A DNA stretch of 64,000 bases, taken from Pseudonocardia sp. MH-G8. GTDB taxonomy: Bacteria > Actinomycetota > Actinomycetes > Mycobacteriales > Pseudonocardiaceae. Position 1 is the stretch's first letter. Every line of letters begins with the position of its first letter. The translations under genes were made by a program, and so were the position numbers. The notes under the pieces are model-generated. The model saw only the letters and a list, made by a program, of their open reading frames with translations, was not told the DNA's origin and searched no databases. Below are positions 33,449-41,517 of the stretch, piece by piece. The stretch lies in NCBI RefSeq assembly GCF_002262885.1, contig NZ_NKYF01000028.1, positions 61,968-125,967 of the forward strand. Direction: 5' to 3'.

Positions 33449-33893
33449 CGGAGCTGGGAAACGAGCTCCCCGGGCAGGCGATCCATGCTCGAACTGTGCG
33501 TGATCCAGGTGAGCCGCACCCGAGGGCCGCTGCGACCGCACCGACGTGCGCCTCGGACCGATCATCGACGGTTGATCGCCGCGAGTCGCACGTCAACGCG
33601 GGCGCGACAACGCTGGCGTCCGGCTCGCCCCGATCAAGCGCGGTCGGTCACCGCGAACCGCACGGCCTCGCTGATGCGGGAGCAGTGCGGTACGGCTCGA
33701 GACGATCACGCGTCGCCGCCCGATCTCCGTGATCGCCCAATCAGATGCTCGGCCTGCCTCGCGGACCCGCGCGCTTGATCACGGGATCGGCGCGTTTCCC
33801 GACACCCTGCGTCGGGGAACGCGCCGACCTGGTGATCACGATGTTCGGTCCGCGCGAGCTCGGCCTGGCGGGGCCCCGCCGGGCCGCCCCAAC
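33449..33893. other. Gene-free interior of the inverted-repeat element
   Basis: About 445 bp without a convincing gene on either strand; reading frames here have no recognisable domain. It is rich in GATC words and contains a strong hairpin at 33788-33826. No transposase fragment was seen. Confidence 0.6.
33788..33826. terminator. Long hairpin between convergent genes
   Basis: CGGCGCGTTTCCCGAC and GTCGGGGAACGCGCCG form 16-bp arms with one G-T mismatch and a 7-nt loop. An outer pair TGATCAC (33777-33783) and GTGATCA (33832-33838) extends the fold. It may terminate both the monooxygenase transcript and the leftward amide operon, or be part of a repeat family. Confidence 0.5.
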
Positions 33894-33946
33894 ACGATCG
33901 GGCAACAGCCTCCGGCACGACCATGGACAACCGATACCCGCGATCA
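33894..33946. repeat. Right arm of the 53-bp inverted repeat
   Basis: Inverted copy of 33396-33448. It ends 10 bp before the stop codon of the formamidase gene, so the pair fills the space between two convergent genes. Confidence 0.8.
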
Positions 33947-33955
33947 CGGGCGGGC

Positions 33956-35203
33956 TCAGGACGTCACGCACACCTGCCCGCGGTCGGTGCGGCGCGGGCC
34001 CTCTGCGTTCGGCCGGATGTCCGTGTCGAAGATCTCGGTCGGCAGGAAGACCGAGCAGCAGGCGTTCGGGATGTCGACGACGCCGCCGATGCGGCCCTCG
34101 ACCGGGGCGGTGCCGAGGATCAGGTAGGCCTGCTCGCCGGTGTAGCCCCAGGTCTTGAGGTAGTCGATGGCGTTGAGGCAGGCGTTGCGGTAGGCCAGCG
34201 TCGCGTCCATGTAGAGGTTGCTGTTGTCGCGGTGGTCCACCGAGATGCCGATGAACGTGAGCCACTCCGAGTACTGCGGCTCGACCCGGCCCGGCATGAA
34301 CACCGGATTGTTCTTGATCGCGTACTTCTCCATGCCGCCCTTGAGCAGGTCGACGTGCATGTCGATGAAGCCGCCCATCTCGATGGCGCCGCAGAAGTTG
34401 ATCTCGCCGTCGCCCTGGCTGAAGTGCAGGTCGCCGCCTGAGAGCAGGGCGCCCGGCACGTGCACGGGGTAGAAGATGCGGCTGCCGCGCGTGAAGTTCT
34501 TGATGTCGTGGTTGCCGCCGTTCTCCCGGGCCGGCACGGTGCGCGCGCCGTCTCGGCCGATTGCTTCCGCGGCGGCACCGGTGGCGGTGCCGGGCAGGAT
34601 GCCCTGGGCCAGCGGGGGCAGGGCCAGCGGCGGTACGCGGTCGGGATCGGTGGCGATCAGGGCCCGCTCGCGCTGGTTCCAGCTCGCCAGCAGGTCCGGG
34701 GACGGCGCGGTGCCGAACAGGCCGGGGTGGGTGATGCCGGTCATCCGCACGCCCGGGACGTGGCGGGAGGTGCACTGCTGGCCCTGGAAGTCCCAGACCG
34801 CCTTGTACGCGTCGGGGAAGTAGTCGGTGAGGAAGCCACCGCCGTTGATCTTCGCGAAGATGCCCGAGTACCCCCAACCCTGGCCGCAGAACTCGCCGAC
34901 CTCCTGGGGCACCGGGCCGAGGTCGAGGATGTCGACGATGAGCAGGTCGCCCGGCTCGGCGCCCTCGACCCCGATCGGGCCGCTGAGCATGTGGGCGACG
35001 TCGAGGTTCACGTCGCGCACGTCGTTGGCCGAGTCGTTGTTGCCGATCTGCCCGTCGGTCCACTCCTTGCACTCGATCCGGAACGTGTCGCCCGGCTTGA
35101 CCATGACGGCGGGCGGGATGTCGGGGTGCCAGCGGTTGTGCCCGGGCACCCGCTGGTCACGCATCGACTTCGCCTGCTCGACGCTGAACACGACCTCCGG
35201 CAT
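33956..35203 (-). CDS. fmdA: Formamidase / acetamidase (FmdA)
   Basis: A 415-aa cytosolic amidase, the normal FmdA length. It starts MPEVVFSVEQAKSMRDQRVP with AAAGGAG upstream. Family blocks include GHNRWHPDIPPAV, ECKEWTDGQIGNND, HVPGVRMTGITHPGLFG, GGDLHFSQGDGEI and DIPNACCSVFLPTEIFD. FmdA hydrolyses formamide (or short aliphatic amides) to ammonia and the acid. It is the last gene of a leftward FmdB-channel-FmdA operon with a MarR gene and an AmiC-like sensor upstream, which fits use of amides as nitrogen source. Confidence 0.93.
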   Translation of the reverse strand: MPEVVFSVEQAKSMRDQRVPGHNRWHPDIPPAVMVKPGDTFRIECKEWTDGQIGNNDSANDVRDVNLDVAHMLSGPIGVEGAEPGDLLIVDILDLGPVPQEVGEFCGQGWGYSGIFAKINGGGFLTDYFPDAYKAVWDFQGQQCTSRHVPGVRMTGITHPGLFGTAPSPDLLASWNQRERALIATDPDRVPPLALPPLAQGILPGTATGAAAEAIGRDGARTVPARENGGNHDIKNFTRGSRIFYPVHVPGALLSGGDLHFSQGDGEINFCGAIEMGGFIDMHVDLLKGGMEKYAIKNNPVFMPGRVEPQYSEWLTFIGISVDHRDNSNLYMDATLAYRNACLNAIDYLKTWGYTGEQAYLILGTAPVEGRIGGVVDIPNACCSVFLPTEIFDTDIRPNAEGPRRTDRGQVCVTS

Positions 35204-35219
35204 GACGATCTCCTTTCGA

Positions 35220-35840
35220 TCAGGCGGGGTGGGGCGCGGACGAGGACGCCGTGGGGTGGCGTCCGACGGCGAACCAGAGTCCGCCGAAGAGCAGGGCGCC
35301 GACGCCGAGATAGGCGGCGGCGAGGGCGGTGGAGTCGGTCCAGACACCGGTGATCAGCAAGAATCCCGGCACGGCCCCGGTGCCGAACGCCTCGACGAGG
35401 GTGACCCACCCGGTGAAGCGGGCGAGCCGGTCGATCCCGAGACCCAGTACGAGGAAGAACAGCAGCCACAGGAACGACCAGAACAGCCAGATGACGCCGA
35501 ACGTGCGGTCGCCGAGGGCGGCGACGGAATGGACGGCGAACCCGGCCGCGCAGAGCGCCACGAACAGCGAGAACCACCCGAGGCCGGTCTGCGGCCATCC
35601 GGTCATCGCGTTGACGCCGACCCACAGGTAGGTGAACCCGAACAGGTACAGGCCCGCGGCGAGCGAGATGGACCTGGCGTCGCCGTCGGCCGCGATGATC
35701 AGGTAGGTCGGCGTGACGACCTGCAGCGCGCCGACGAAGAGGTTGATCGGCGCTGCCGCGCGTCCGTCGACGACGCCGAGCAGCAGCAAGCCGTTGACGA
35801 ACAGCACCGCGCCGACGTAGAGCAGCCCGACGTTTCCCAT
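35220..35840 (-). CDS. AmiS/UreI family amide or urea channel
   Basis: A 206-aa integral membrane protein with six to seven helices. The start (NVGLLYVGAVLFVNGLLLLG) and FGFTYLWVGVNAMTG match the AmiS/UreI family, proton-gated or constitutive channels for urea and short amides. Its ATG follows the FmdB stop codon by one base, and FmdA starts 16 bp after it, so the three genes form one operon. It likely admits the amide that FmdA hydrolyses. Confidence 0.9.
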   Translation of the reverse strand: MGNVGLLYVGAVLFVNGLLLLGVVDGRAAAPINLFVGALQVVTPTYLIIAADGDARSISLAAGLYLFGFTYLWVGVNAMTGWPQTGLGWFSLFVALCAAGFAVHSVAALGDRTFGVIWLFWSFLWLLFFLVLGLGIDRLARFTGWVTLVEAFGTGAVPGFLLITGVWTDSTALAAAYLGVGALLFGGLWFAVGRHPTASSSAPHPA

Positions 35841-35841
35841 C

Positions 35842-36117
35842 TCAGGGCCGCGGGAGCCGGGCGTGCAGCGGATGGGCGAGCCGCGGTGCCGGCCTTTCCG
35901 GGCCGCGGGTCGCGACCTGCGGGTTCTCGGCGCTGGCGCCCGCGGTGTCGAGCGCGGCGACCAGGCCCGGGGCCACGAGCCGGGTGCGTGGGCTCGTGAA
36001 GACCCGCCGCGCGGCGGTGCCGCAGTGCGGGCAGGGCAGCCGGGCGGACGCGTCGCCCATGGGGCGGCGGACGTCGACGTCGCCGCAGCCGGGGCAGCGG
36101 TACTGGTAGGTGACCAT
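35842..36117 (-). CDS. fmdB: FmdB family zinc-ribbon protein
   Basis: A 91-aa protein beginning MVTYQYRCPGCGDVDVRRPM with a second pair CPHCG, the four cysteines of the FmdB zinc ribbon. The C-terminal half is basic and Pro-rich. GGAGG lies 4 bp before the ATG. FmdB proteins accompany formamidase operons and are proposed regulators, but their molecular role is unclear. First gene of the amide operon, immediately behind two operator-like palindromes at 36132-36157. Confidence 0.9.
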   Translation of the reverse strand: MVTYQYRCPGCGDVDVRRPMGDASARLPCPHCGTAARRVFTSPRTRLVAPGLVAALDTAGASAENPQVATRGPERPAPRLAHPLHARLPRP

Positions 36118-36131
36118 GCGACCTCCATTGC

Positions 36132-36157
36132 TTCCATTTGGAACTTATCCAGATGGA
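36132..36157. promoter_or_regulatory. Operator-like palindromes before the amide operon
   Basis: TTCCATTTGGAA (36132-36143) and TCCAGATGGA (36148-36157) share the pattern TCCA-NN-TGGA. They lie 15 bp upstream of the FmdB start. A related word, TTCCATGTGAAA, occurs at 36708-36719 in the divergent MarR/sensor promoter, so these are candidate MarR binding sites. Confidence 0.6.
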
Positions 36158-36206
36158 AGCGAAAGTCAAGCGCCCGGTGGCAGGGCGGGAGTTGGCGTTC
36201 GGACGG

Positions 36207-36662
36207 TCAGGCGGTGGTCGGACCGGCCGCGGTGGCACCGGTCAACCGGGCGAGCAGCGCCGACAGGGTGCTGCGCTGGTCATCGGTGAGGGCGGACAGC
36301 GCGGCCGCCTCGGCCTCGACGACCGCGGGGCGCAGGGACCGGCGCAGGCGCTGCCCGCGCGGCGTGAGGTGCACCAGCACGCGACGACGGTCGTGCACGT
36401 CGACCTCGCGGTGCACGAGCGCTTTCGTGGCCAGGTCGTCGACGATGCGGGTGAGCGTGGGCCCGGTGACGACCACGGCGCTCGCGATCTCGCTCATCGT
36501 CATGCCCTCGCGTTCGGCGAGCAGGTCGAGGATCCGCCACTTCTCGAGCGTGATCGCGCTGTCGCGCAGCACCTTCTGCACGGCGGCGGACACCCGGCCC
36601 GCGGCGCGGTCCAGCAGAAGGGACGGCGCGACGGCGGTGTCGTCCTCGCCGGTGCTACCCAC
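36207..36662 (-). CDS. MarR family transcriptional regulator
   Basis: About 151 aa from the GTG at 36662, which has a G-rich stretch (GGGGGG) 3 bp upstream; an ATG at 36713 would lie inside the operator. The winged helix is typical: WRILDLLAEREGMTMSEIAS, then TGPTLTRIVDDLATK and the wing DVHDRRRVLVHLTPRG. It lies between the amide operon and the AmiC-like gene and probably controls both through the TCCA-NN-TGGA sites. Confidence 0.88.
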   Translation of the reverse strand: MGSTGEDDTAVAPSLLLDRAAGRVSAAVQKVLRDSAITLEKWRILDLLAEREGMTMSEIASAVVVTGPTLTRIVDDLATKALVHREVDVHDRRRVLVHLTPRGQRLRRSLRPAVVEAEAAALSALTDDQRSTLSALLARLTGATAAGPTTA

Positions 36663-36707
36663 TGTCCCCCCAGATCGTCCTCGCCGGACCTCTACCCAAT
36701 CTAGTGC

Positions 36708-36719
36708 TTCCATGTGAAA
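36708..36719. promoter_or_regulatory. Operator-like site in the marR/amiC-like divergent promoter
   Basis: TTCCATGTGAAA, an imperfect version of the TTCCATTTGGAA palindrome before FmdB, in the 108-bp gap between the divergent MarR (36662) and AmiC-like (36771) starts. Confidence 0.5.
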
Positions 36720-36770
36720 GTAGCCGTCCGAGCCCGTCATCGTGCCGCAGGTCACCTCGAGAGGGGGGAC

Positions 36771-37865
36771 ATGCTCGTCACCGATCTCCGGGATGCGCCG
36801 CCCCGGCCACGTGGCGGCGATCGTCCCTTCCGGGTTGCGCTGGTCATCCCGTTGCAGGGGCCGGCCGGGTTGTTCGGCGCCTCGTGCGAGGCGGTGGCCG
36901 AGCTCGCCGCGGCGGAGCTGAACTGCACCACCGGGCTGCTCGGCCGCCCGGTGGAGCTCGTGGTCGTCGACGGTGGGGCACCGGCCGCGGAGATCGGCCG
37001 GCAGGTCGGGCGCCTGGTCGACGACGACCTGGTGGACGCGGTCACGGGCTGGCACATCTCCGCGGTCCGCGAGGCCGTGGTGCCCGCGATCGCCGGGCGG
37101 GTCCCGTACGTCTACACGTCGCTGTACGAGGGCGGCGAGCACCGTCCCGGCGTGTTCTGCTCGGGGGAGACGCCGGCCGACCAGGTCGCCCCCGCGCTGC
37201 GCTGGCTGCGCGACCACCTCGGGCTGCGCCGGTGGGCCCTCGTCGGCAACGACTACGTCTGGCCCCGGCGCTCCAGCCTCGCGGTGCGCACCTACGCGGC
37301 CGACCTGGAACTCACCCTGCTGGACGAGCAGTACCTGCCGCTCGGGGCGGGTGACGTCCCTGCCGCCGTCGAGCGCGTCGCTCGCAGCGGGGCGGACGCG
37401 GTGCTGATGCTGCTCGTCGGCCAGGACGCCGTGCGGTTCAACCGCTGCTTCGCCCGGCGCGGGCTGCAGGAGCAGATCGTGCGGTTCAGCCCGCTGATGG
37501 AGGAGAACATGCTCCTGGCCAGCGGGCCGGACGCGACCGCGGGCCTGTACGTGGCCGCGTCGTACTTCCGGTCACTGACCACGGCGGGTTCGCTGGACCT
37601 CGTCGGGCGCTACGTCCACCGGTTCGGGCGCCACGCCCCGCCGCTCAACAACGCCGCCGAGTCCTGCTACGAAGGCATCCGCACGCTGTTCGCGCTCTCG
37701 CACCGGGCGGGCTCCACGTGCGTGGACCGGATGATGGAGGTGGCCGATTCCGTCGGCTACGACGGCCCGCGCGGCGTGATGCACGTGCGCGACGGGCACG
37801 TGCGCCAGCGCGTGCACCTCGCGGTGGCCGACGAGGTCGACTTCACGGTGCTCACCGCGATCTGA
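36771..37865 (+). CDS. AmiC-like amide-sensing binding protein
   Basis: A 364-aa protein of the branched-chain-amino-acid/amide type periplasmic-binding fold (FRVALVIPLQGPAGLFGASC near the start, NDYVWPRRSS in the middle, NNAAESCYEGIRTLFAL late). It has no signal peptide, so it should stay in the cytoplasm like AmiC of Pseudomonas, which senses amides and controls an antiterminator, rather than serve a transporter. No AmiR-like gene is nearby, so the partner may be the divergent MarR. AGAGGGGGGAC precedes the ATG. Confidence 0.78.
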   Translation: MLVTDLRDAPPRPRGGDRPFRVALVIPLQGPAGLFGASCEAVAELAAAELNCTTGLLGRPVELVVVDGGAPAAEIGRQVGRLVDDDLVDAVTGWHISAVREAVVPAIAGRVPYVYTSLYEGGEHRPGVFCSGETPADQVAPALRWLRDHLGLRRWALVGNDYVWPRRSSLAVRTYAADLELTLLDEQYLPLGAGDVPAAVERVARSGADAVLMLLVGQDAVRFNRCFARRGLQEQIVRFSPLMEENMLLASGPDATAGLYVAASYFRSLTTAGSLDLVGRYVHRFGRHAPPLNNAAESCYEGIRTLFALSHRAGSTCVDRMMEVADSVGYDGPRGVMHVRDGHVRQRVHLAVADEVDFTVLTAI

Positions 37866-37877
37866 CCGGTGGGGGCA

Positions 37878-38204
37878 CTAGCCCACCGGCTTGGTGCCCG
37901 CGGGGTCGCGCGGTCCGGGTGGCGGCGTCGGTAGGGGCCTGCCGCCGCCTCCGCCGCCCCCGCCGCCCTCGTCGTCCCCGCCGCCGCCCCCGTGGCGCGG
38001 CTCCACGGCGATGGCGACCGTGTCGGCGGGGTCGACCCGCGTGCCGGCGCTCGGCTGCTGCGCCGTGACGACCCCCGCGGTCGGGAGGGGGATGGCGGGG
38101 TCGGCTGCCACCGCCACGACGCGCGCCGTGAAGGCGAGGTCGTGCGCGTCGCTCACCTCCAGCCCGATCAGCGCGGGCACCAGCACCTTCTCCTGATCGC
38201 TCAC
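37878..38204 (-). CDS. Single PASTA-domain protein with Gly/Pro tail
   Basis: About 108 aa from the GTG at 38204 (another GTG at 38210). Residues 5-72 form one PASTA domain: VLVPALIGLEVSDAHDLAFT, VVTAQQPSAGTRVDPADTVA. A tail of Gly, Asp and Pro follows. PASTA domains bind peptidoglycan or beta-lactams on serine/threonine kinases and penicillin-binding proteins, but this protein has neither a membrane anchor nor a signal peptide. Stand-alone cytoplasmic PASTA proteins of this kind occur in actinomycetes; role unknown. Confidence 0.8.
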   Translation of the reverse strand: MSDQEKVLVPALIGLEVSDAHDLAFTARVVAVAADPAIPLPTAGVVTAQQPSAGTRVDPADTVAIAVEPRHGGGGGDDEGGGGGGGGGRPLPTPPPGPRDPAGTKPVG

Positions 38205-38306
38205 GCACACTGCGTACCCGATCGGCCGCGGATGTTCACGGGCAGGCGTGATACGACGTGCGCACGGGTAGGGTCCGCCACGATCGGATGAGCGGCAGGG
38301 GGACGA

Positions 38307-39104
38307 ATGTCCGACGGAACAGGCGGCGTCGACACGACCGTCGCCCACAACGCCCGGGTCTGGAACCACTGGCTGGGCGGCAAGGACAACTACGCGGTGG
38401 ATCGCGAGGCCGGCGCCGTCGTCCAGGAGATGTTCCCGTCGATCGTCGAGGTGGCGCGCGCGGATCGCGCATTCCTCGGGCGGGTGCTGCGCCACCTCGC
38501 CGGGCACGAGGGCCTGCGACAGTTCCTCGACATCGGCACCGGCCTGCCCACCTCGTCCAACACGCACGAGGTGGCCCAGGGCATCGCTCCGGAGAGCCGG
38601 ATCGTCTACGTGGACAACGACCCGCTCGTTCTCGCCCACGCCCGGGGCCTGCTGACCAGCACCCCGGCGGGGCGCACGGAGTACCTCGACGCCGATGCCC
38701 GTGACCCCGCGGCCATCCTGCGCGCCGCCGCCGGCACGCTGGACTTCGAGCGGCCCGTCGGCGTGATGCTGCTCGGCGTCCTCAACTTCATCCTGGACAC
38801 CGACGAGGCCGCGCGCGTCGTCGCCGCGCTCGTGGACGCGGTGCCCTCGGGCAGCTTCGTCGCCGTCACCCACCCCACCCTGGAGCTGGGCGGCGAGGCC
38901 AACGCGAAGGCGATGGCGTTTTGGAACGAGAACGCCACGCCGCCGATCACCGCGCGCAGCCACGCCGAGCTCGCAGGCTTCCTCGAGGGCCTCGAGCTGC
39001 TCGAACCCGGCATCGTGCCCTGCTCGCGGTGGCGGCCCGACGGGGTCGAGGTCGGCGCCGTCGCCGACGTGCCGCAGTTCGGCGTGGTGGCACGCAAGCC
39101 CTGA
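38307..39104 (+). CDS. SAM-dependent methyltransferase, DUF574 family
   Basis: A 265-aa protein with the family start VWNHWLGGKDNYAVDREAG, the SAM-binding stretch FLDIGTGLPTSSNTHEVAQ and VGVMLLGVLNFILDTDEAA. The family is abundant in actinomycetes and folds as a Rossmann methyltransferase, but no physiological substrate is established. GGGGGACGA precedes the ATG. It is not obviously part of an operon. Confidence 0.9.
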   Translation: MSDGTGGVDTTVAHNARVWNHWLGGKDNYAVDREAGAVVQEMFPSIVEVARADRAFLGRVLRHLAGHEGLRQFLDIGTGLPTSSNTHEVAQGIAPESRIVYVDNDPLVLAHARGLLTSTPAGRTEYLDADARDPAAILRAAAGTLDFERPVGVMLLGVLNFILDTDEAARVVAALVDAVPSGSFVAVTHPTLELGGEANAKAMAFWNENATPPITARSHAELAGFLEGLELLEPGIVPCSRWRPDGVEVGAVADVPQFGVVARKP

Positions 39105-39165
39105 TCCGTCCTGTCGGTGCCGACGTGCACAATGCAGCCCACTCGAGTGAGGGGGAATTGCACGG

Positions 39166-39873
39166 ATGGCTGCACCCAATCCGCTGTCGGACCAGGACCT
39201 GGAGGCAGCGCGCGCCGAGCTGTCGGCAGGCAAGCCGGTCACGGTCTGGTTCACCCCGGCCGCGGTCGGGGTCCCGGCCGGTGGCTCGGCGAAGCTGATC
39301 GCGATCGACGACACCGCCGAAGGGGATTTCATCCAGATCCGCCCCGCGGGCACGCGCGACACGATGTTCTGCTCGCCCGGCGAGCTCACCCGCACCCGGC
39401 CTCCGCGCAAGCGTGCGGGGTCCGCGAGCGCCCCGGCGCCGGAGCCGGCGAAGGGCCCGGAGTCGGCGAAGCGGCCGGAACCGGCGAAGCGCGCGACACC
39501 GGCCCCGGCTCCGCCGGCACCCGTTCCTGCGGAGCCGGCCCGCCCGGCCGAACCGCCGGCGGCGGAGAAGCGCCCGGAGCGCCCGCGCGCAGCCGGTCGT
39601 ACGCCCCGTCCGCCTGCCGAGGTCACGGTCACGTTGAACGCCTCTCCCGACGGGGAGTGGACGGTCGAGGTCATGACCGGCAAGAAGCGCAGTGTGAAGG
39701 CCACACCGGTGCAGGCGGGCGACGTCGCCAAGGCCGCTCGCGCGCTGCCCTCCGAGGTCGCGGAGGCGATCGAGTCGTCGCTGGAGGCCGCGCGCCTGCG
39801 CCAGGTGGACCGGGTGGAGCGGCTACGCGCCGAGCTGGACGCCGCGCAGCGGGCGTTGCAGGAGCTGAGCTGA
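39166..39873 (+). CDS. DUF6319-like cytoplasmic protein
   Basis: A 235-aa protein in three parts: an N-terminal domain (VTVWFTPAAVGVPAGGSAKL, EGDFIQIRPAGTRDTMFCSP, residues 1-80), a long Ala/Pro/Glu linker (to ~145), and a C-terminal domain (VTVTLNASPDGEWTVEVMTG) ending in a coiled-coil helix. The pattern resembles the actinomycete family DUF6319 as I remember it; no function is known. A GGGGGAA stretch lies upstream of the ATG. Confidence 0.65.
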   Translation: MAAPNPLSDQDLEAARAELSAGKPVTVWFTPAAVGVPAGGSAKLIAIDDTAEGDFIQIRPAGTRDTMFCSPGELTRTRPPRKRAGSASAPAPEPAKGPESAKRPEPAKRATPAPAPPAPVPAEPARPAEPPAAEKRPERPRAAGRTPRPPAEVTVTLNASPDGEWTVEVMTGKKRSVKATPVQAGDVAKAARALPSEVAEAIESSLEAARLRQVDRVERLRAELDAAQRALQELS

Positions 39874-39884
39874 GCACTTCCCGG

Positions 39885-39939
39885 CTGTACGAGCGGCACT
39901 CCCGTCCGATAGAGCGATACCGAAGTGCCGCTCGTACAG
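39885..39939. terminator. Perfect 16-bp bidirectional hairpin terminator
   Basis: CTGTACGAGCGGCACT and AGTGCCGCTCGTACAG pair perfectly around a 23-nt loop, between two convergent genes ending at 39873 and 39951. The GGCACT word is shared with the hairpin at 31844-31892. Confidence 0.8.
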
Positions 39940-39950
39940 CAGAACCGCTG

Positions 39951-41102
39951 TCACCAGCGGACGTACAGCGCCTGTGGCTTGCGGAACACCAGGCCCGACG
40001 GTGCAACCGGGTGCCGGTCGTCGAGCGTGAGATCCGGTAGGGCGGCCAGCACGGTGCGCACGCCGATCACGGTCTCGAGGCGGGCCAGGTCCATCGCCGG
40101 GCAGACGTGCGGGCCGTGGGCGAACGCGAGGTGCTGGCGGGCGTTGGCACGGTGCACGTCGAAGGTGTCCGGGTCGGGGAACGTGGCGGGGTCGCGGTTG
40201 GCCCCGGCCAGCGACACCGTCACCGGGTCGCCGCGGCGGATCATCGCGCCGGCGAGCGTGGTGTCGGTGGTGGCGTACCGGTCGACGACCGAGGCCGCGG
40301 GCTCGAGCCGCAGCGACTCCTCGACGGCGCCGGGCAGCAGCCCGGGATCCGCCCGCACCTCGGCGAGCTGGTCGGCACGGCGCAGCAGGTGCCACAGCAG
40401 GTTGAGGATCATGCCCTCGGTGGTCTCGATGCCGCCGAAGAGCAGGACCGCCGCGTTGGACACGACCGCGTCCCTTCCCAGGCCGGCCGCCACGGCGTCG
40501 GCGAGCAGCGAATCGCCGTGGAGCCCGGCGTGCACGTGGTGGGCGAGCGAGCCGAACGCCGCCGATGCCTCGGGCGGCACCGCGCCGCCCGCTGTCACCT
40601 CGGCCACCCCGTCGACGAACGTCGAGTACCACTGCAGGACGGTGGCGGTGTCGATCTCGGGGAGGCCCAGCGACTCGGCCACCACGCGCACCGCGAGCGG
40701 TCCGGCGAAGGCGGCGCGCAGCTCGGCGTGACCTGCCGCAGCGATCGCGGCCGTCAGCTCCTGCGCGTGCGCGGTGATCCGCGGCGCGAAGCGCTGCGCC
40801 ACCTGCGCGGGACGGAACGGCGCCGCGAACGGCTTGCGCGCGGCGGAGTGAGCCGGGCCGTCGAGCGACAGCATGCTCGGCCCCACCACCTGCGCGGTGG
40901 AGAAGCGGGGGTCGTCGACGGTGAACGTGCGCGCGTCGCGCAGGACGTGCAGGGCGGCGTCGCGGCTGGTCACGAGCCAGTAACCGAGCTCGGGGACCCA
41001 CGACACCGGCTCGGCGGCGCGCAGCCGGGCCAGCGCGGCGTGCGGGTCGGCAGCGAGCTCGGCGCGGGTCAGCGTCGCGCCCACGGGGAAGACGGTGGCC
41101 AC
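39951..41102 (-). CDS. Cytochrome P450
   Basis: A 383-aa soluble bacterial P450. The I-helix motif is LLFGGIETTEG, the K-helix ExxR is EESLRLEP, and the heme loop FAHGPHVCPAMDLAR holds the cysteine ligand; two usual glycines of the loop are replaced by Ala. No redox partner gene is adjacent, so ferredoxin and reductase must come from elsewhere. The GTG at 41102 lacks a clear ribosome site and is close to a divergent promoter, suggesting a leaderless message. Substrate unknown. Confidence 0.92.
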   Translation of the reverse strand: MATVFPVGATLTRAELAADPHAALARLRAAEPVSWVPELGYWLVTSRDAALHVLRDARTFTVDDPRFSTAQVVGPSMLSLDGPAHSAARKPFAAPFRPAQVAQRFAPRITAHAQELTAAIAAAGHAELRAAFAGPLAVRVVAESLGLPEIDTATVLQWYSTFVDGVAEVTAGGAVPPEASAAFGSLAHHVHAGLHGDSLLADAVAAGLGRDAVVSNAAVLLFGGIETTEGMILNLLWHLLRRADQLAEVRADPGLLPGAVEESLRLEPAASVVDRYATTDTTLAGAMIRRGDPVTVSLAGANRDPATFPDPDTFDVHRANARQHLAFAHGPHVCPAMDLARLETVIGVRTVLAALPDLTLDDRHPVAPSGLVFRKPQALYVRW

Positions 41103-41127
41103 GACGCCGCAGCCTATGCGCGCTAGC

Positions 41128-41511
41128 GTGACCGGCGTGATCGCGGAGGAGCTGAGAGCCGCCTGCCTGGCGTTCGCAGGTGCGGGCGAGGAGTTCCCGT
41201 TCGACGAGAGCAACAGCGTCTTCAAGGTCGCCGGCAAGATCTTCGCGCTCAGCCGGCTCGACGGGAACCCGCTTCGGGTGAGCCTCAAGTGCGATCCGGA
41301 CCTCGCCGTGCAGCTGCGGATGAGCCATCCGGCGATCACCGCCGGGTATCACCTGAACAAGCGCCACTGGAACACGGTGGTGCTCGACGGCTCCGTGCCC
41401 GACGAGACGGTGCGCGAGATGATCGAGGACTCCTACGACCTCGTGGTCGCCCGGCTGCCGAAGGCGCAGCGCGAGCGGCTCGGCTGGGTGGCCCTGAGCC
41501 GCGGGGAGTGA
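41128..41511 (+). CDS. MmcQ/YjbR family protein
   Basis: About 127 aa; start uncertain among ATG 41116, GTG 41128 and GTG 41137. TATGCG at 41115-41120 could be a -10 for a leaderless GTG at 41128. The sequence (GEEFPFDESNSVFKVAGKIF, SHPAITAGYHLNKRHWNTVV) matches the YjbR/MmcQ fold, a small double-wing DNA-binding-like domain of unknown role. It precedes a VOC gene by 6 bp and is divergent from the P450. Confidence 0.85.
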   Translation: MTGVIAEELRAACLAFAGAGEEFPFDESNSVFKVAGKIFALSRLDGNPLRVSLKCDPDLAVQLRMSHPAITAGYHLNKRHWNTVVLDGSVPDETVREMIEDSYDLVVARLPKAQRERLGWVALSRGE

Positions 41512-41517
41512 AGGCGC

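Noticed and set aside
33396..33946. A standard insertion sequence
   Set aside because: No transposase frame or fragment inside, and no target-site duplication flanks the inverted arms.
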